Shown: positions 17,044-23,357 of the stretch, in pieces | Position numbering within the stretch: the stretch's first letter is position 1 | Layout: every line of letters begins with the position of its first letter | From: an uncultured Lactococcus sp. | Lineage (GTDB): Bacteria; Bacillota; Bacilli; Lactobacillales; Streptococcaceae | Direction: 5' to 3' | Assembly: GCF_934191625.1 (NCBI RefSeq) | Contig: NZ_CAKPUG010000004.1 | Location: forward strand, 74,060 to 138,059 | DNA: 64,000 nt | Notes under the pieces: model-generated | Told to the model about the DNA's origin: nothing | The model's input: the letters and a program-made list of their open reading frames with translations, nothing else | Databases searched by the model: none | Translations under genes and position numbers: made by a program

Positions 17044-17865
17044 ATGTCTTACAATATCAAACAACAAATTCGAACAGATACACCCCAAGTTGGTTGTGTA
17101 CCATATCGACAAATACATGCTCATTCTACAGGTAATACTGGAAGTACTGCACAAAATGAAGCGGACTATATGAGCCGTAAGGACCTCAACACTGGATTTT
17201 ATACTCATGTGGTGGGAAATGGTCAAGTTATCCAAGTTGCCCCAGTAAATCGTGGAGCATGTGACGTGGGCGGTGGTTATAACTATGAAACTTATGCAGC
17301 AGTGGAACTGATTGAAAGCCACGGTTCAAAAGAGGAATTCATGAGAGATTATAAAATCTACTGTGAGCTTCTTTATGATTTGGCCGAGCAAGCAGGAATT
17401 CCAACCACACTTGATACAGGAGATTTAGCAGGTATCAAAACACATAATTACTGCACCAATAACCAACCGAACAACGGTTCAGACCACGTAGATCCGATTC
17501 CTTATTTAACGAAATGGGGAATCACACAATTGCAATTTACGAATGATATTGCGAATTGCAAAGGAAATTCATCATCTAGTGGTGATACAAATAATGGAAG
17601 TTCAGAGCAAAAGAATTATTCTCAGGAGGAAGACGAAATGATTAAATTTACAGTAAGAAAAGACAATCAAGCAGGAGGTACAGTAGGTTATCTCTACAAC
17701 GGGGCATTTGTAGTAGGTGGTGCATCTGGTAAGTACAACACTATTTATCAAAAGCTAAAAATGATGGAGAAAGATGGCTTGATTAAACCTATCAAAGCCG
17801 AAATTTCTACGGCTGAATATCAAGCGTTATGTGCAGTATATCCTTCACATAAAAATAAAAAATAA
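17044..17865 (+). CDS. Endolysin, N-acetylmuramoyl-L-alanine amidase
   Basis: 273 aa. Residues 1-165 are an Amidase_2 domain ([10 protein letters not shown] and [14 protein letters not shown] early, [10 protein letters not shown] late, supplying zinc-binding His/Asp). A Ser/Asn linker (about 176-192) leads to a C-terminal wall-binding domain from residue 199 ([11 protein letters not shown]). AGGAGG lies 8 nt before the in-frame ATG at 17638, so the 75-aa C-terminal domain can also be made alone (see separate site). No signal peptide: release is through the holin. Confidence 0.9.
   Translation: MSYNIKQQIRTDTPQVGCVPYRQIHAHSTGNTGSTAQNEADYMSRKDLNTGFYTHVVGNGQVIQVAPVNRGACDVGGGYNYETYAAVELIESHGSKEEFMRDYKIYCELLYDLAEQAGIPTTLDTGDLAGIKTHNYCTNNQPNNGSDHVDPIPYLTKWGITQLQFTNDIANCKGNSSSSGDTNNGSSEQKNYSQEEDEMIKFTVRKDNQAGGTVGYLYNGAFVVGGASGKYNTIYQKLKMMEKDGLIKPIKAEISTAEYQALCAVYPSHKNKK
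17624..17640 (+). promoter_or_regulatory. Internal ribosome binding site and in-frame start within endolysin
   Basis: AGGAGG at 17624-17629, 8-nt spacer, ATG 17638, in frame with the endolysin and exactly at the linker/wall-binding-domain boundary. Predicts a 75-aa independent subunit. Some clostridial and enterococcal phage endolysins are known to assemble from full-length chain plus such C-terminal fragments. Confidence 0.65.
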
Positions 17866-17897
17866 AAAGAATGTCTAATCGATTGATCAAGAATGCA

Positions 17898-17928
17898 AAA
17901 AAACCTCCATTTATTGCGAAGGTTTTTT
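17898..17928 (+). terminator. Terminator of prophage late operon
   Basis: AAAAAACCT and AGGTTTTTT flank a 13-nt loop, 32 nt after the endolysin stop; ends in a T run. It also overlaps a longer possible upstream extension of the next small frame, which argues for that gene starting at 17947. Confidence 0.75.
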
Positions 17929-17946
17929 GATGGGAGTGAATTTCTA

Positions 17947-18078
17947 ATGGAAAATATACTAGAAGAGATATTATCATTGCCTGAAATAAAATTGTTAGTA
18001 AATCATTGGCTAACATGGACGATGTTGTTGTTGGCCCTAATAGGTGTTTCTATTTACTTGAAAAAGAAATCAGATTAA
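17947..18078 (+). CDS. 43-aa single-span membrane peptide
   Basis: From ATG 17947 with GGGAG 11 nt upstream. An acidic N-terminus (MENILEEILSLPEIK), one membrane helix (LTWTMLLLALIGVSIYL) and a KKKSD end place the C-terminus in the cytoplasm. It follows the lysis-module terminator and its stop overlaps the stop of the reverse-strand gene by 9 nt. Unknown role; could be an accessory lysis or superinfection peptide. Confidence 0.5.
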   Translation: MENILEEILSLPEIKLLVNHWLTWTMLLLALIGVSIYLKKKSD

Positions 18079-18696
18079 TGTTTTGGCTATAAATTGTCTC
18101 CCTAGAGGAGAGAGTTTATAGCCCATTTTTTGTTTTCCTATTCCTCCTCCGAATGTAAGAGATGAAATGTTGGATTGGAGTATACCTAAGTCGGCTAAGA
18201 TATTAAGACTCCCGTCTACAAGTTCTTGCGAAAAGCCTTCTACAGTTATGCCACCCTTAAAATCATCTGACGGATTAAAGAACGAAATAAGTGAAATTTG
18301 AAGGGGGGTTAGACGGTTCAATACTTCAAGAAAATATTCTTCTTCATTCCATGACGTTTGATTTATGCTTAAAATAGAATTTTTGTATAGATTTTTATAG
18401 AGATTTATTTTAAATTGAGACCTTGCTTTCTCCACCTCTTCATTAATTGTTTCAAAGATGCCAATTAGTTGGTCTCTGTTAATCTCTTTATCGGATATTT
18501 TTTCAATCTGACTATTTATTTGTTTAAGGTCCTCATTTAATGAGGTATAAAAGGCTTCGATTCTTTTGAACCGTTTCTCGTTTTGTCTACCGAAATACAT
18601 TGTTTGTACAGGACCGCCAACTATAGGAATAGCTCCTATTCCTGCTTCAATTGCTAATTCTAAATATTCTTTTGGTGTCAATTTTTGTTCATCCAT
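18070..18696 (-). CDS. Unknown prophage accessory protein with Gly-rich hydrophobic N-terminus
   Basis: 208 aa, not recognised. A short hydrophobic segment (AIEAGIGAIPIVGGP, about residues 16-30) precedes a long charged helical region (residues 35-110, RFKRIEAFYTSLNEDLKQ) and a globular C-terminus. AGGAG lies 7 nt before the start. It is transcribed against the late operon, after the lysis genes, next to a SieB-like gene: the usual place for lysogen-expressed conversion or anti-phage genes. The N-terminal glycine/proline-rich hydrophobic stretch recalls membrane-acting abortive-infection effectors, but that is only a resemblance. Confidence 0.6.
   Translation of the reverse strand: MDEQKLTPKEYLELAIEAGIGAIPIVGGPVQTMYFGRQNEKRFKRIEAFYTSLNEDLKQINSQIEKISDKEINRDQLIGIFETINEEVEKARSQFKINLYKNLYKNSILSINQTSWNEEEYFLEVLNRLTPLQISLISFFNPSDDFKGGITVEGFSQELVDGSLNILADLGILQSNISSLTFGGGIGKQKMGYKLSPLGRQFIAKTLI
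18085..18131 (+). terminator. Hairpin with T run at convergent gene ends
   Basis: GGCTATAAA (18085-18093) pairs with TTTATAGCC (18115-18123), followed by CATTTTTTG. It lies inside the 3' end of the reverse-strand gene and would terminate transcripts coming from the membrane-peptide gene. Confidence 0.5.
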
Positions 18697-18751
18697 GAGT
18701 TCTCCTTTTCTTATAACAGTCTATAATATTTTAATTAAATAGTCTAATTTC

Positions 18752-18780
18752 GCTCGGTCGATTGACTGGGCATTTTGTTT
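18752..18780 (+). terminator. GC-rich hairpin, orphan + strand terminator
   Basis: GCTCGGTC, loop GATT, GACTGGGC, then CATTTTGTTTT. Eight base pairs including two G-T. No + strand gene ends here, so it may close a short untranslated transcript or shield the SieB-like gene. Confidence 0.5.
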
Positions 18781-18923
18781 TCTCTAGAGATTGAACAGTG
18801 ATATAATACAATTATCAAAAGAAGAGGCTTGCTTCTGATTTTGTTTTTCTTAACTCCTGGTCTTATGGCTGGGAATTTTTTGTTATAATAAAAATATAAA
18901 ATTTATTTTTATAAGGAGAATTG

Positions 18924-19478
18924 ATGAAAGAAACTATTATTGGCATTATTGACAAGCTGAATATCCAGATAATACTTTTAGCAATTTGGTTTGTTTCAAT
19001 ATTGGGCGTATTTATTCCTAAGGAATTGATTGAATACTTAGGGCTATTGCGGATAAAAAATCAATATCAGTGGATAATTTCACTAATTTTTTTAATTTTA
19101 TGTGCTTACTACCTTGCCTTACTGCTATGGATGGCAAAAGCGAAGTTATTTACAAGGGTGAAAAATAGAAGATTAAAAAAATATTTTCCTAAAGTATTAA
19201 AAGAGTTAAGTGTTGCTGAGCAGAGGGTATTGCTTTATTTTTATGAAAAAAACGAACAAAAGTTTGGATTAGAAGCAAAACTTAATATTCAAAGTGCTGC
19301 AGTTAATGTTCTCTCTTCTAAGATGATTATCAGCAGAGGTGCATCTATGGGAAGCTTATATGAAGGGGTCAGCTATTATATACAACCTGGTGCACTTGAT
19401 GAACTGAATAGAATGTTAGTTAATGGAGAAATAAAAATAGACGGCGAAAGCTACGAATGGATTACATACGAGAAATAA
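18924..19478 (+). CDS. Superinfection exclusion protein B (SieB)-like membrane protein
   Basis: 184 aa from ATG 18924 (AAGGAG 6 nt upstream; a TTG at 18921 is also in frame). Two N-terminal membrane helices (IQIILLAIWFVSILGVFIP; WIISLIFLILCAYYLALLLWM), a basic hinge (RVKNRRLKKYF), then a cytoplasmic domain starting LSVAEQRVLLYFYEKNE. That architecture fits SieB-type proteins, which abort development of infecting phages in lysogens. The own promoter and monocistronic layout suit expression from the prophage state. Similarity judged by eye. Confidence 0.6.
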   Translation: MKETIIGIIDKLNIQIILLAIWFVSILGVFIPKELIEYLGLLRIKNQYQWIISLIFLILCAYYLALLLWMAKAKLFTRVKNRRLKKYFPKVLKELSVAEQRVLLYFYEKNEQKFGLEAKLNIQSAAVNVLSSKMIISRGASMGSLYEGVSYYIQPGALDELNRMLVNGEIKIDGESYEWITYEK

Positions 19479-19502
19479 GTTAAAATCGTGTATAATACAT
19501 GC

Positions 19503-19555
19503 TATAATAAGTATCTGTTCATAATAGGTAAATCTCTATGACAATAGGGATTTTT
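19503..19555 (+). repeat. Copy A of a duplicated promoter-like / terminator cassette
   Basis: The 32 nt 19503-19534 (beginning TATAATAAGTAT, containing TAATAGGTAA) match 20494-20525 at 29 positions. It is followed by a weak hairpin (AATCTCTAT / ATAGGGATT) with TTTTT. It begins 25 nt after the SieB-like stop. The layout, -10 box then about 40 nt then terminator, could make a very short RNA. Confidence 0.5.
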
Positions 19556-19586
19556 CTGTTATACTCTAAGTACATAATTTCAATTT

Positions 19587-19613
19587 ATCCCTACACTCTG
19601 TGGGGATTTTTAT
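19587..19613. terminator. Weak hairpin with T run
   Basis: ATCCC ... GGGAT with a loop of about 12 nt, followed by TTTTTAT. Second of two successive terminator-like hairpins between the SieB-like and YolD-like genes. Confidence 0.4.
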
Positions 19614-19618
19614 ATAAT

Positions 19619-19646
19619 AAAAAGAGCTATTTAAGGCTCTTTTCTT
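19619..19646. terminator. Bidirectional terminator
   Basis: AAAAGAGC, TATTTAA loop, GGCTCTTTT, with A tracts on the left and T tracts on the right. It closes the reverse-strand YolD-like gene and the + strand transcripts from the left. Confidence 0.65.
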
Positions 19647-19647
19647 T

Positions 19648-19830
19648 TTACCACTCTTCATCGTAAGACTCTCGGTATCTTTTGTCAATAGAATCTTCAA
19701 CGAGTTGTTCTTCAGTATATTTCTTTAGAGCTTCAGTTAGCTCCCCAGTAGCAAATGCACTCCACTTCATCATCCCTCTATCATGGTAATTACGAATAGA
19801 TTCGTAGGGGCTATAAGAACGATCAACCAT
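19648..19830 (-). CDS. YolD-like small protein, copy 1 (orphan, in prophage strip)
   Basis: 60 aa beginning MVDRSYSPYESIRNYHDRGMM, then KWSAFATGELTEA, ending acidic. The N-terminal 35 residues are almost the same as the gene overlapping the Y-family polymerase at 47582-47758, the usual partner of this family. Here no polymerase follows. SD AAAGGAG 9 nt upstream; a palindromic operator lies at 19849-19869. Likely DNA-damage regulated (inference). Confidence 0.65.
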   Translation of the reverse strand: MVDRSYSPYESIRNYHDRGMMKWSAFATGELTEALKKYTEEQLVEDSIDKRYRESYDEEW

Positions 19831-19848
19831 AAATCACTCCTTTAATAT

Positions 19849-19869
19849 AATATTGATTTATTCAATATT
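19849..19869. promoter_or_regulatory. Palindromic operator AATATTGA-TTTAT-TCAATATT
   Basis: Perfect inverted repeat whose arms extend to 12 bp (19845-19856, 19862-19873), 19 nt before the YolD-like start. The same 21-bp sequence precedes the umuC-like gene (49218-49238) and a variant precedes the third copy (24092-24112). Probably the site of a LexA/HdiR-type DNA-damage repressor. Confidence 0.65.
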
Positions 19870-19950
19870 ATATATGAAAAGAAGTACAATTGCAATGTAA
19901 AAAAATTGATAAATTCAATTAAAACATTTTTAGTTTTTCATATTTTATAA

Positions 19951-19979
19951 TTGACATAGTGGGGATACTATGTTATAAT
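19951..19979 (+). promoter_or_regulatory. Consensus promoter with palindromic operator in spacer
   Basis: TTGACA (19951-19956), 17-bp spacer, TATAAT (19974-19979). The spacer region holds a perfect inverted repeat ACATAGT-GGGGAT-ACTATGT (19954-19973) running from inside the -35 box to the edge of the -10 box, so a bound dimer would exclude RNA polymerase. It drives the three small genes 20009-20498. Confidence 0.8.
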
Positions 19980-20008
19980 TAATACATAAAGTTAAGGAAG
20001 GAGGATAT

Positions 20009-20119
20009 ATGAAGTACAAACACAACAAAAAAGAGCCTTGGTCAAGAGACCAAAAGCTCGTAGTTGTAGCGATTGTGACACCAATCGTAACATGGCTACT
20101 TGATAAAATAATCAAGTAA
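20009..20119 (+). CDS. 36-aa membrane peptide, first of a sibling pair
   Basis: MKYKHNKKEPWSRDQKL, then a hydrophobic span VVVAIVTPIVTWLL and DKIIK. A strong AAGGAGG lies 5-6 nt upstream. The basic head with PWSxxQK is shared with the next peptide. Not recognised as a named family; small phage/plasmid membrane peptides of this shape include toxins and superinfection factors. Confidence 0.6.
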   Translation: MKYKHNKKEPWSRDQKLVVVAIVTPIVTWLLDKIIK

Positions 20120-20185
20120 CTCCAATAAGTAGGCGAGGGGCTAAGCCCAACGCTTACTTTCTAGTACTATCATATCAAAAATAAC

Positions 20186-20302
20186 ATGAAAAATAAACAG
20201 AAACAACCATGGAGCAGTTTTCAAAAAACTTTAGTAGCAATTATAATAATAGAAACATTGATTTTAGTATATGTGCTATTAAGCAAACTAGGAGTTTTTT
20301 AA
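20186..20302 (+). CDS. 38-aa membrane peptide, second of a sibling pair
   Basis: MKNKQKQPWSSFQKTL followed by the span VAIIIIETLILVYVLLSKLGVF. Shares K-x-PWSxxQKxLV with the preceding peptide, so the two are paralogues that diverged in the membrane part. No good Shine-Dalgarno; translation may depend on coupling or be weak. Ends 1 nt before the next start. Confidence 0.5.
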   Translation: MKNKQKQPWSSFQKTLVAIIIIETLILVYVLLSKLGVF

Positions 20303-20303
20303 T

Positions 20304-20498
20304 ATGGAAAAAGAAACTAAAAAAAGAAAAGCAGTATATAACCCTGAAGCAGATAAGAAATGGGCTGAAAAAAATAAGGAGCATAAGAGTTACCTTAAGT
20401 ATCGTTCGACTGCTCGTAGTTTTATAAAAAATAAAGCAACGTCAGAAGACTTAGAAGAACTGAAGATACTCATTAAAGAGCGGGAGAGTATGTTATAA
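20304..20498 (+). CDS. 64-aa highly charged small protein, possible regulator
   Basis: MEKETKKRKAVYNPEADKKW... rich in Lys/Glu, predicted all-helical with a beta-capable start (KRKAVYNPEA). Size and charge resemble small ribbon-helix-helix or epsilon-type regulators found in phages and plasmids, which would fit the palindrome in the operon promoter. DNA binding is inferred, not shown by a motif. Confidence 0.5.
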   Translation: MEKETKKRKAVYNPEADKKWAEKNKEHKSYLKYRSTARSFIKNKATSEDLEELKILIKERESML

Positions 20499-20548
20499 TA
20501 AGTATTTGTTCTTAATAGGTAAGTCCCTGCTTCGGTGGGAATTTTTTG
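20494..20548 (+). repeat. Copy B of the duplicated promoter-like / terminator cassette
   Basis: 20494-20525 matches 19503-19534 at 29 of 32 positions. Its first TATAAT overlaps the stop of the 64-aa gene. It runs into a hairpin with a TTCG loop (CCTGC TTCG GTGGG) and ATTTTTT. Either a shared terminator region or a very short RNA gene. Confidence 0.5.
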
Positions 20549-20558
20549 ATACAAAAAA

Positions 20559-20578
20559 GCTGTATATATTTATACAGC
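20559..20578. terminator. Hairpin GCTGTATA-TATT-TATACAGC
   Basis: Perfect 8-bp stem with a six-A tract on its left side, so it would act as a terminator for reverse-strand transcription. No reverse-strand gene is visible beside it. Confidence 0.45.
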
Positions 20579-20726
20579 ACCTTGCCTGATAAAAATTTGT
20601 TACGTTTTTAACTACGTTCGAAAATATCTTGATTTGAATTGATTTGATGTTATTTTTTTAAAATGCTTATTTGTTGCCCCTAAACATTTACATTTGACTT
20701 AATTAGTATGGTATGGGAAAATATTT

Positions 20727-20785
20727 AATTATACTAAAATAGATGCCACTTAAATAGTTTAAGTGGCATCTATTTTAGTATAATT
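20727..20785. repeat. Perfect 28-bp inverted repeat with 3-nt loop
   Basis: AATTATACTAAAATAGATGC... (20727-20754) is exactly complementary to 20758-20785, loop TAG. It ends 4 nt before the promoter of the retron RNA. No T run, and such perfection is unusual for a simple terminator. It could insulate the retron, be a relic of a mobile element, or be a cruciform target. Confidence 0.75.
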
Positions 20786-20789
20786 TTAA

Positions 20790-20817
20790 TTGACTTTTTT
20801 ATTTTTTTGAATATAAT
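20790..20817 (+). promoter_or_regulatory. Promoter of the retron transcript
   Basis: TTGACT (20790-20795), 16-bp spacer, TATAAT (20812-20817). Predicted start near 20824, just before the 5' strand of the a1/a2 pair. The only good promoter ahead of the reverse transcriptase. Confidence 0.7.
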
Positions 20818-20823
20818 GGTAGT

Positions 20824-20966
20824 TAGCATACAATTAGATTTTTGATTTGTGTTTCGCAAATCTTGACAACAATGGTAGATATGCCAGCAGTTCATGCGCC
20901 TAGAAGGTCCCATTGGATATGTTCAATGTTCCCTTTGATCGCTTCGCATAATGGTATTTGTATGCC
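20824..20966 (+). ncRNA. Candidate retron msr-msd RNA
   Basis: GCATACAA (20826-20833) can pair with TTGTATGC (20958-20965) as a1/a2 ends. Directly after a1 comes TTAG (G at 20837 is a candidate branching guanosine; compare the TTAGC context in Ec86), then an msr-type hairpin GATTTGTG-TTT-CGCAAATC (20844-20862). The remaining about 95 nt to a2 hold competing partial stems (CAATGG / CCATTG, CCATT / AATGG) and would be the msd template. Location between promoter and RT start is as in known retrons. Exact fold and msd limits are not resolved. Confidence 0.6.
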
Positions 20967-20997
20967 TTTTTTTTATTATTTTATTTTGGGAGTTATT

Positions 20998-22647
20998 ATG
21001 AACTATATTGAAGCAAGAAAATCTGTGTCCAAAAGATTGAATATACCTGATAAACTACTTACATATATTTTTCATAAAAGAATAGAATATTTTTACAAAG
21101 AAATACAAATACCACACAAGTCAGGAAAAATTAGAAAAATAAATGCTCCTAACGATAAATTGAAATCTGTACAAAAAGAAATTTTAAAATGGTTTATTGA
21201 ATTTTTTGAAAGTGAAGGACTTAGCACACCTTTTTCACATGGTTTTGAGAAAAATAAATCTATAATTACCAATGCCAAAATACATGTTAACAAGAAGTAT
21301 GTAATAAATTTAGATTTAGAAAATTTTTTTAATAGTTTTCATTTCGGGCGTGTCAGGGGATATTTAAGTAAAAATTTTAATATTTCTATTGAAGAGGCCA
21401 CTGTTATAACTAATTTAATTTGTTATAACGGAGTATTACCCCAAGGCGCACCGACATCCCCTATTGTTGCAAATATGATTTGTCATTATATGGATTTTAA
21501 AATACTCAAAATTGCTAAAAAGTATAAATTAAATTATACAAGATATGCTGATGATTTAACATTTTCTACAAATGATAAAAAAATGGAATCAGATTTTGAT
21601 AACTTTATAAGTGATATAGAAAAAATAGTTAATGCTTCAGGTTTTAAAATAAATGAAAAAAAGACACGCATTCAATTTAGGACCAATATTCAAAAAGTAA
21701 CCGGCTTAGTTGTAAATGAAAAAATTAATGTAAGTAATCAGTATTATAAGATAACTAGAGCTATGGCAAATAGTCTATATAAAACAGGTAAATATAATAT
21801 TGATGGAAAATATGGCACAATTAATCAATTAGAAGGACGATTTTGTTTTATCGACCAATTGAATTTTGAAAATAATAAGAAAAAAGGAAATAAGTCAGTG
21901 AAACATAGTGTTATAAATAACGCTAATACTAATCGTCGAGAAAAAGCTTATCAAGAATTTCTTTTTTATAAATATTTTTATGCAAATGATAAACCAGTCA
22001 TACTTACAGAGGGGAAAACAGACATATTATATTTAGAAGCTGCTTTAAAAAATATGTATAAGGACTTCCCATTACTTATAGAGAAGATAAACAATCAATT
22101 TATATTCAAAGTTCAATTTTTAAAGAGAAGTAGGAAACTGGGCTACTTTTTAGGTTACACTGAGGGTGCGAGTGGCTTAGATAATATTTTCAAACTATAT
22201 TTCGATAAAAAATTAAATTATTTTGCTAAGCTTGAAAAGAAGAGGATAATTGGTAATCAAAAGCCAGTTTTTCTTTTATATGATAATGAGACAATAAACG
22301 AGAGACCCTTGAGAAAGTTTCTTAATACTATTAAGATTAACGAAAGTGATAAAAAAATATTTACAGAGAATAATTACCATCATATTGATAAAAATCTCTT
22401 CTTACTTACAAATCAATTAATTGATGATAAGCAGGAGATGGAAATAGAAGATCTCTTCGATGATGCAACATTGAAAACGGAAATAGGTGAAAAAACTTTT
22501 GACAGGAATGACAAGTCTGATACATCAAAAACATTCGGCAAAGCGAGGTTTGCTAAATATGTATTGAAGAATTATAATAATATAAATTTTGAAAACTTTA
22601 AACCTATGCTGCAAAATATTAGTAATATTATTGAAAATAAAATATGA
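20998..22647 (+). CDS. Retron reverse transcriptase fused to TOPRIM domain (Ec67-like)
   Basis: 549 aa from ATG 20998 (GGGAG upstream; the frame extends to 20842 but that would run through the candidate RNA). Retron RT hallmarks: NLDLENFF near residue 105, QGAPTSP at 149, YADD at 183-186, and the retron-type VTG near 233. From about residue 330 a TOPRIM domain follows: LTEGKTD (Glu338) and YDNE (Asp429/Glu431) supply the metal-binding acidic set. RT-TOPRIM single-chain retrons such as Ec67 are anti-phage systems in which the RT plus msDNA guards a nuclease-like TOPRIM effector. Very low GC relative to neighbours suggests separate acquisition. Confidence 0.88.
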   Translation: MNYIEARKSVSKRLNIPDKLLTYIFHKRIEYFYKEIQIPHKSGKIRKINAPNDKLKSVQKEILKWFIEFFESEGLSTPFSHGFEKNKSIITNAKIHVNKKYVINLDLENFFNSFHFGRVRGYLSKNFNISIEEATVITNLICYNGVLPQGAPTSPIVANMICHYMDFKILKIAKKYKLNYTRYADDLTFSTNDKKMESDFDNFISDIEKIVNASGFKINEKKTRIQFRTNIQKVTGLVVNEKINVSNQYYKITRAMANSLYKTGKYNIDGKYGTINQLEGRFCFIDQLNFENNKKKGNKSVKHSVINNANTNRREKAYQEFLFYKYFYANDKPVILTEGKTDILYLEAALKNMYKDFPLLIEKINNQFIFKVQFLKRSRKLGYFLGYTEGASGLDNIFKLYFDKKLNYFAKLEKKRIIGNQKPVFLLYDNETINERPLRKFLNTIKINESDKKIFTENNYHHIDKNLFLLTNQLIDDKQEMEIEDLFDDATLKTEIGEKTFDRNDKSDTSKTFGKARFAKYVLKNYNNINFENFKPMLQNISNIIENKI

Positions 22648-22812
22648 TGAATTTATTTTCCTGTATTTATAGGATTAATTGAGTGTTTGACATAACTTAT
22701 AACAATCTAAAAAATTATGTATAGGTTTTTTTGGGGGGATAACCATAAATAACAGTACCAAAAGCAGACCTAATATTATTTATTTATATTATTATAAACG
22801 TTTTAACAACTC

Positions 22813-22841
22813 CCCTCGCCTCCATTGACCAGTTTATATAG
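22813..22841 (+). repeat. tRNA/tmRNA 3'-end-like direct repeat, copy 1 (probable att site)
   Basis: CCCTCGCCTCCA, preceded by AACTC, looks like the end of a T-arm plus acceptor strand of a tRNA or tmRNA. The 29 bp recur at 24139-24167 with 3 mismatches. A tyrosine-integrase remnant follows about 140 bp downstream, the usual att-int spacing. Confidence 0.6.
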
Positions 22842-22856
22842 ATTCTTATAGACTAG

Positions 22857-22885
22857 AAAATCGCTCTATTGAGCGGTTTTTTCTT
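22857..22885 (+). terminator. Terminator after retron / att region
   Basis: AAAATCGCTC, TATT, GAGCGGTTTTTT. A 5-bp GC-rich core with A/T extension and a long T run. Confidence 0.65.
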
Positions 22886-22923
22886 TTTTTGATATGATGA
22901 AGTTCTGTGAAATTTGGTATCAA

Positions 22924-22947
22924 TGAGACCCTAAATGAGACCCTAAA
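22924..22947. repeat. 12-bp tandem direct repeat TGAGACCCTAAA x2
   Basis: Two perfect adjacent copies between the att-like repeat and the integrase 3' remnant. Repeats placed so are often arm-type binding sites of tyrosine integrases; inferred from position only. Confidence 0.5.
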
Positions 22948-22979
22948 TAAAAAATGCAGTTAGTTTAAAACTGCTCTTT

Positions 22980-23228
22980 TTAAAAATCAATATAATTTGA
23001 AAATCTTTCTCCAATATCATCCACAGCTTTTTCAGTTATGTGAGTATATACATTCATTGTTGTATTTAAATCAGAATGCCCAAGCCGTTGTTGTGCTTGT
23101 TTTAATGTCATACCGGCATCGAAAATCAAACTTGCATGAGTATGTCTAAATCCGTGAATTTTAATCGGTTCGAACTTAGTAGCGCCTTGTTTCAAGTAAC
23201 GGAGTTCTAATTTATACAGGGCAAACAC
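22980..23228 (-). pseudogene. Tyrosine integrase, 3' remnant
   Basis: The last about 82 residues of a phage-type integrase: HGFRHTHASLIF (catalytic Arg and His), GHSDLNTTMNVYTHIT (catalytic His and Tyr). Upstream a stop codon appears 3 codons before the first Met, so about 290 residues are missing. Its 3' end points to the att-like repeat at 22813, as in intact integrase-att modules. Confidence 0.85.
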
Positions 23229-23251
23229 TTAACTATTAAAATAAAATTACC

Positions 23252-23279
23252 CTAACCAGAATGGTTAGAGTTTTTTTTT
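23252..23279 (+). terminator. Terminator
   Basis: CTAACCA, GAA, TGGTTAG followed by AG and nine T. Lies at the broken end of the integrase remnant, perhaps brought in with the next segment. Confidence 0.7.
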
Positions 23280-23295
23280 CTTACAAAAATGTAAG
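23280..23295. promoter_or_regulatory. Palindrome CTTACA-AAAA-TGTAAG upstream of YxeA copy 1
   Basis: Perfect inverted repeat 62 nt before the start. The other YxeA gene has TTACA-ATAA-TGTAA 104 nt upstream (29966-29979). Similar to, but with a wider spacer than, CopY/BlaI-type boxes. Confidence 0.45.
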
Positions 23296-23357
23296 ATGCG
23301 GTAGAATAAAAAGGGATTAGAATAGACTTTGTAAAATAAAATGAAAAAGGTATTAAA

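Noticed and set aside
20209..20427. 72-aa + strand frame overlapping the membrane-peptide genes
   Set aside because: Out of frame with the peptide at 20186 and the 64-aa gene, both of which are better supported by sibling similarity or context.
20842..20997. Longer N-terminus of the retron RT starting at 20842
   Set aside because: That stretch coincides with the candidate retron RNA, has no ribosome site, and ATG 20998 has GGGAG at good distance and begins a normal retron RT N-terminus.
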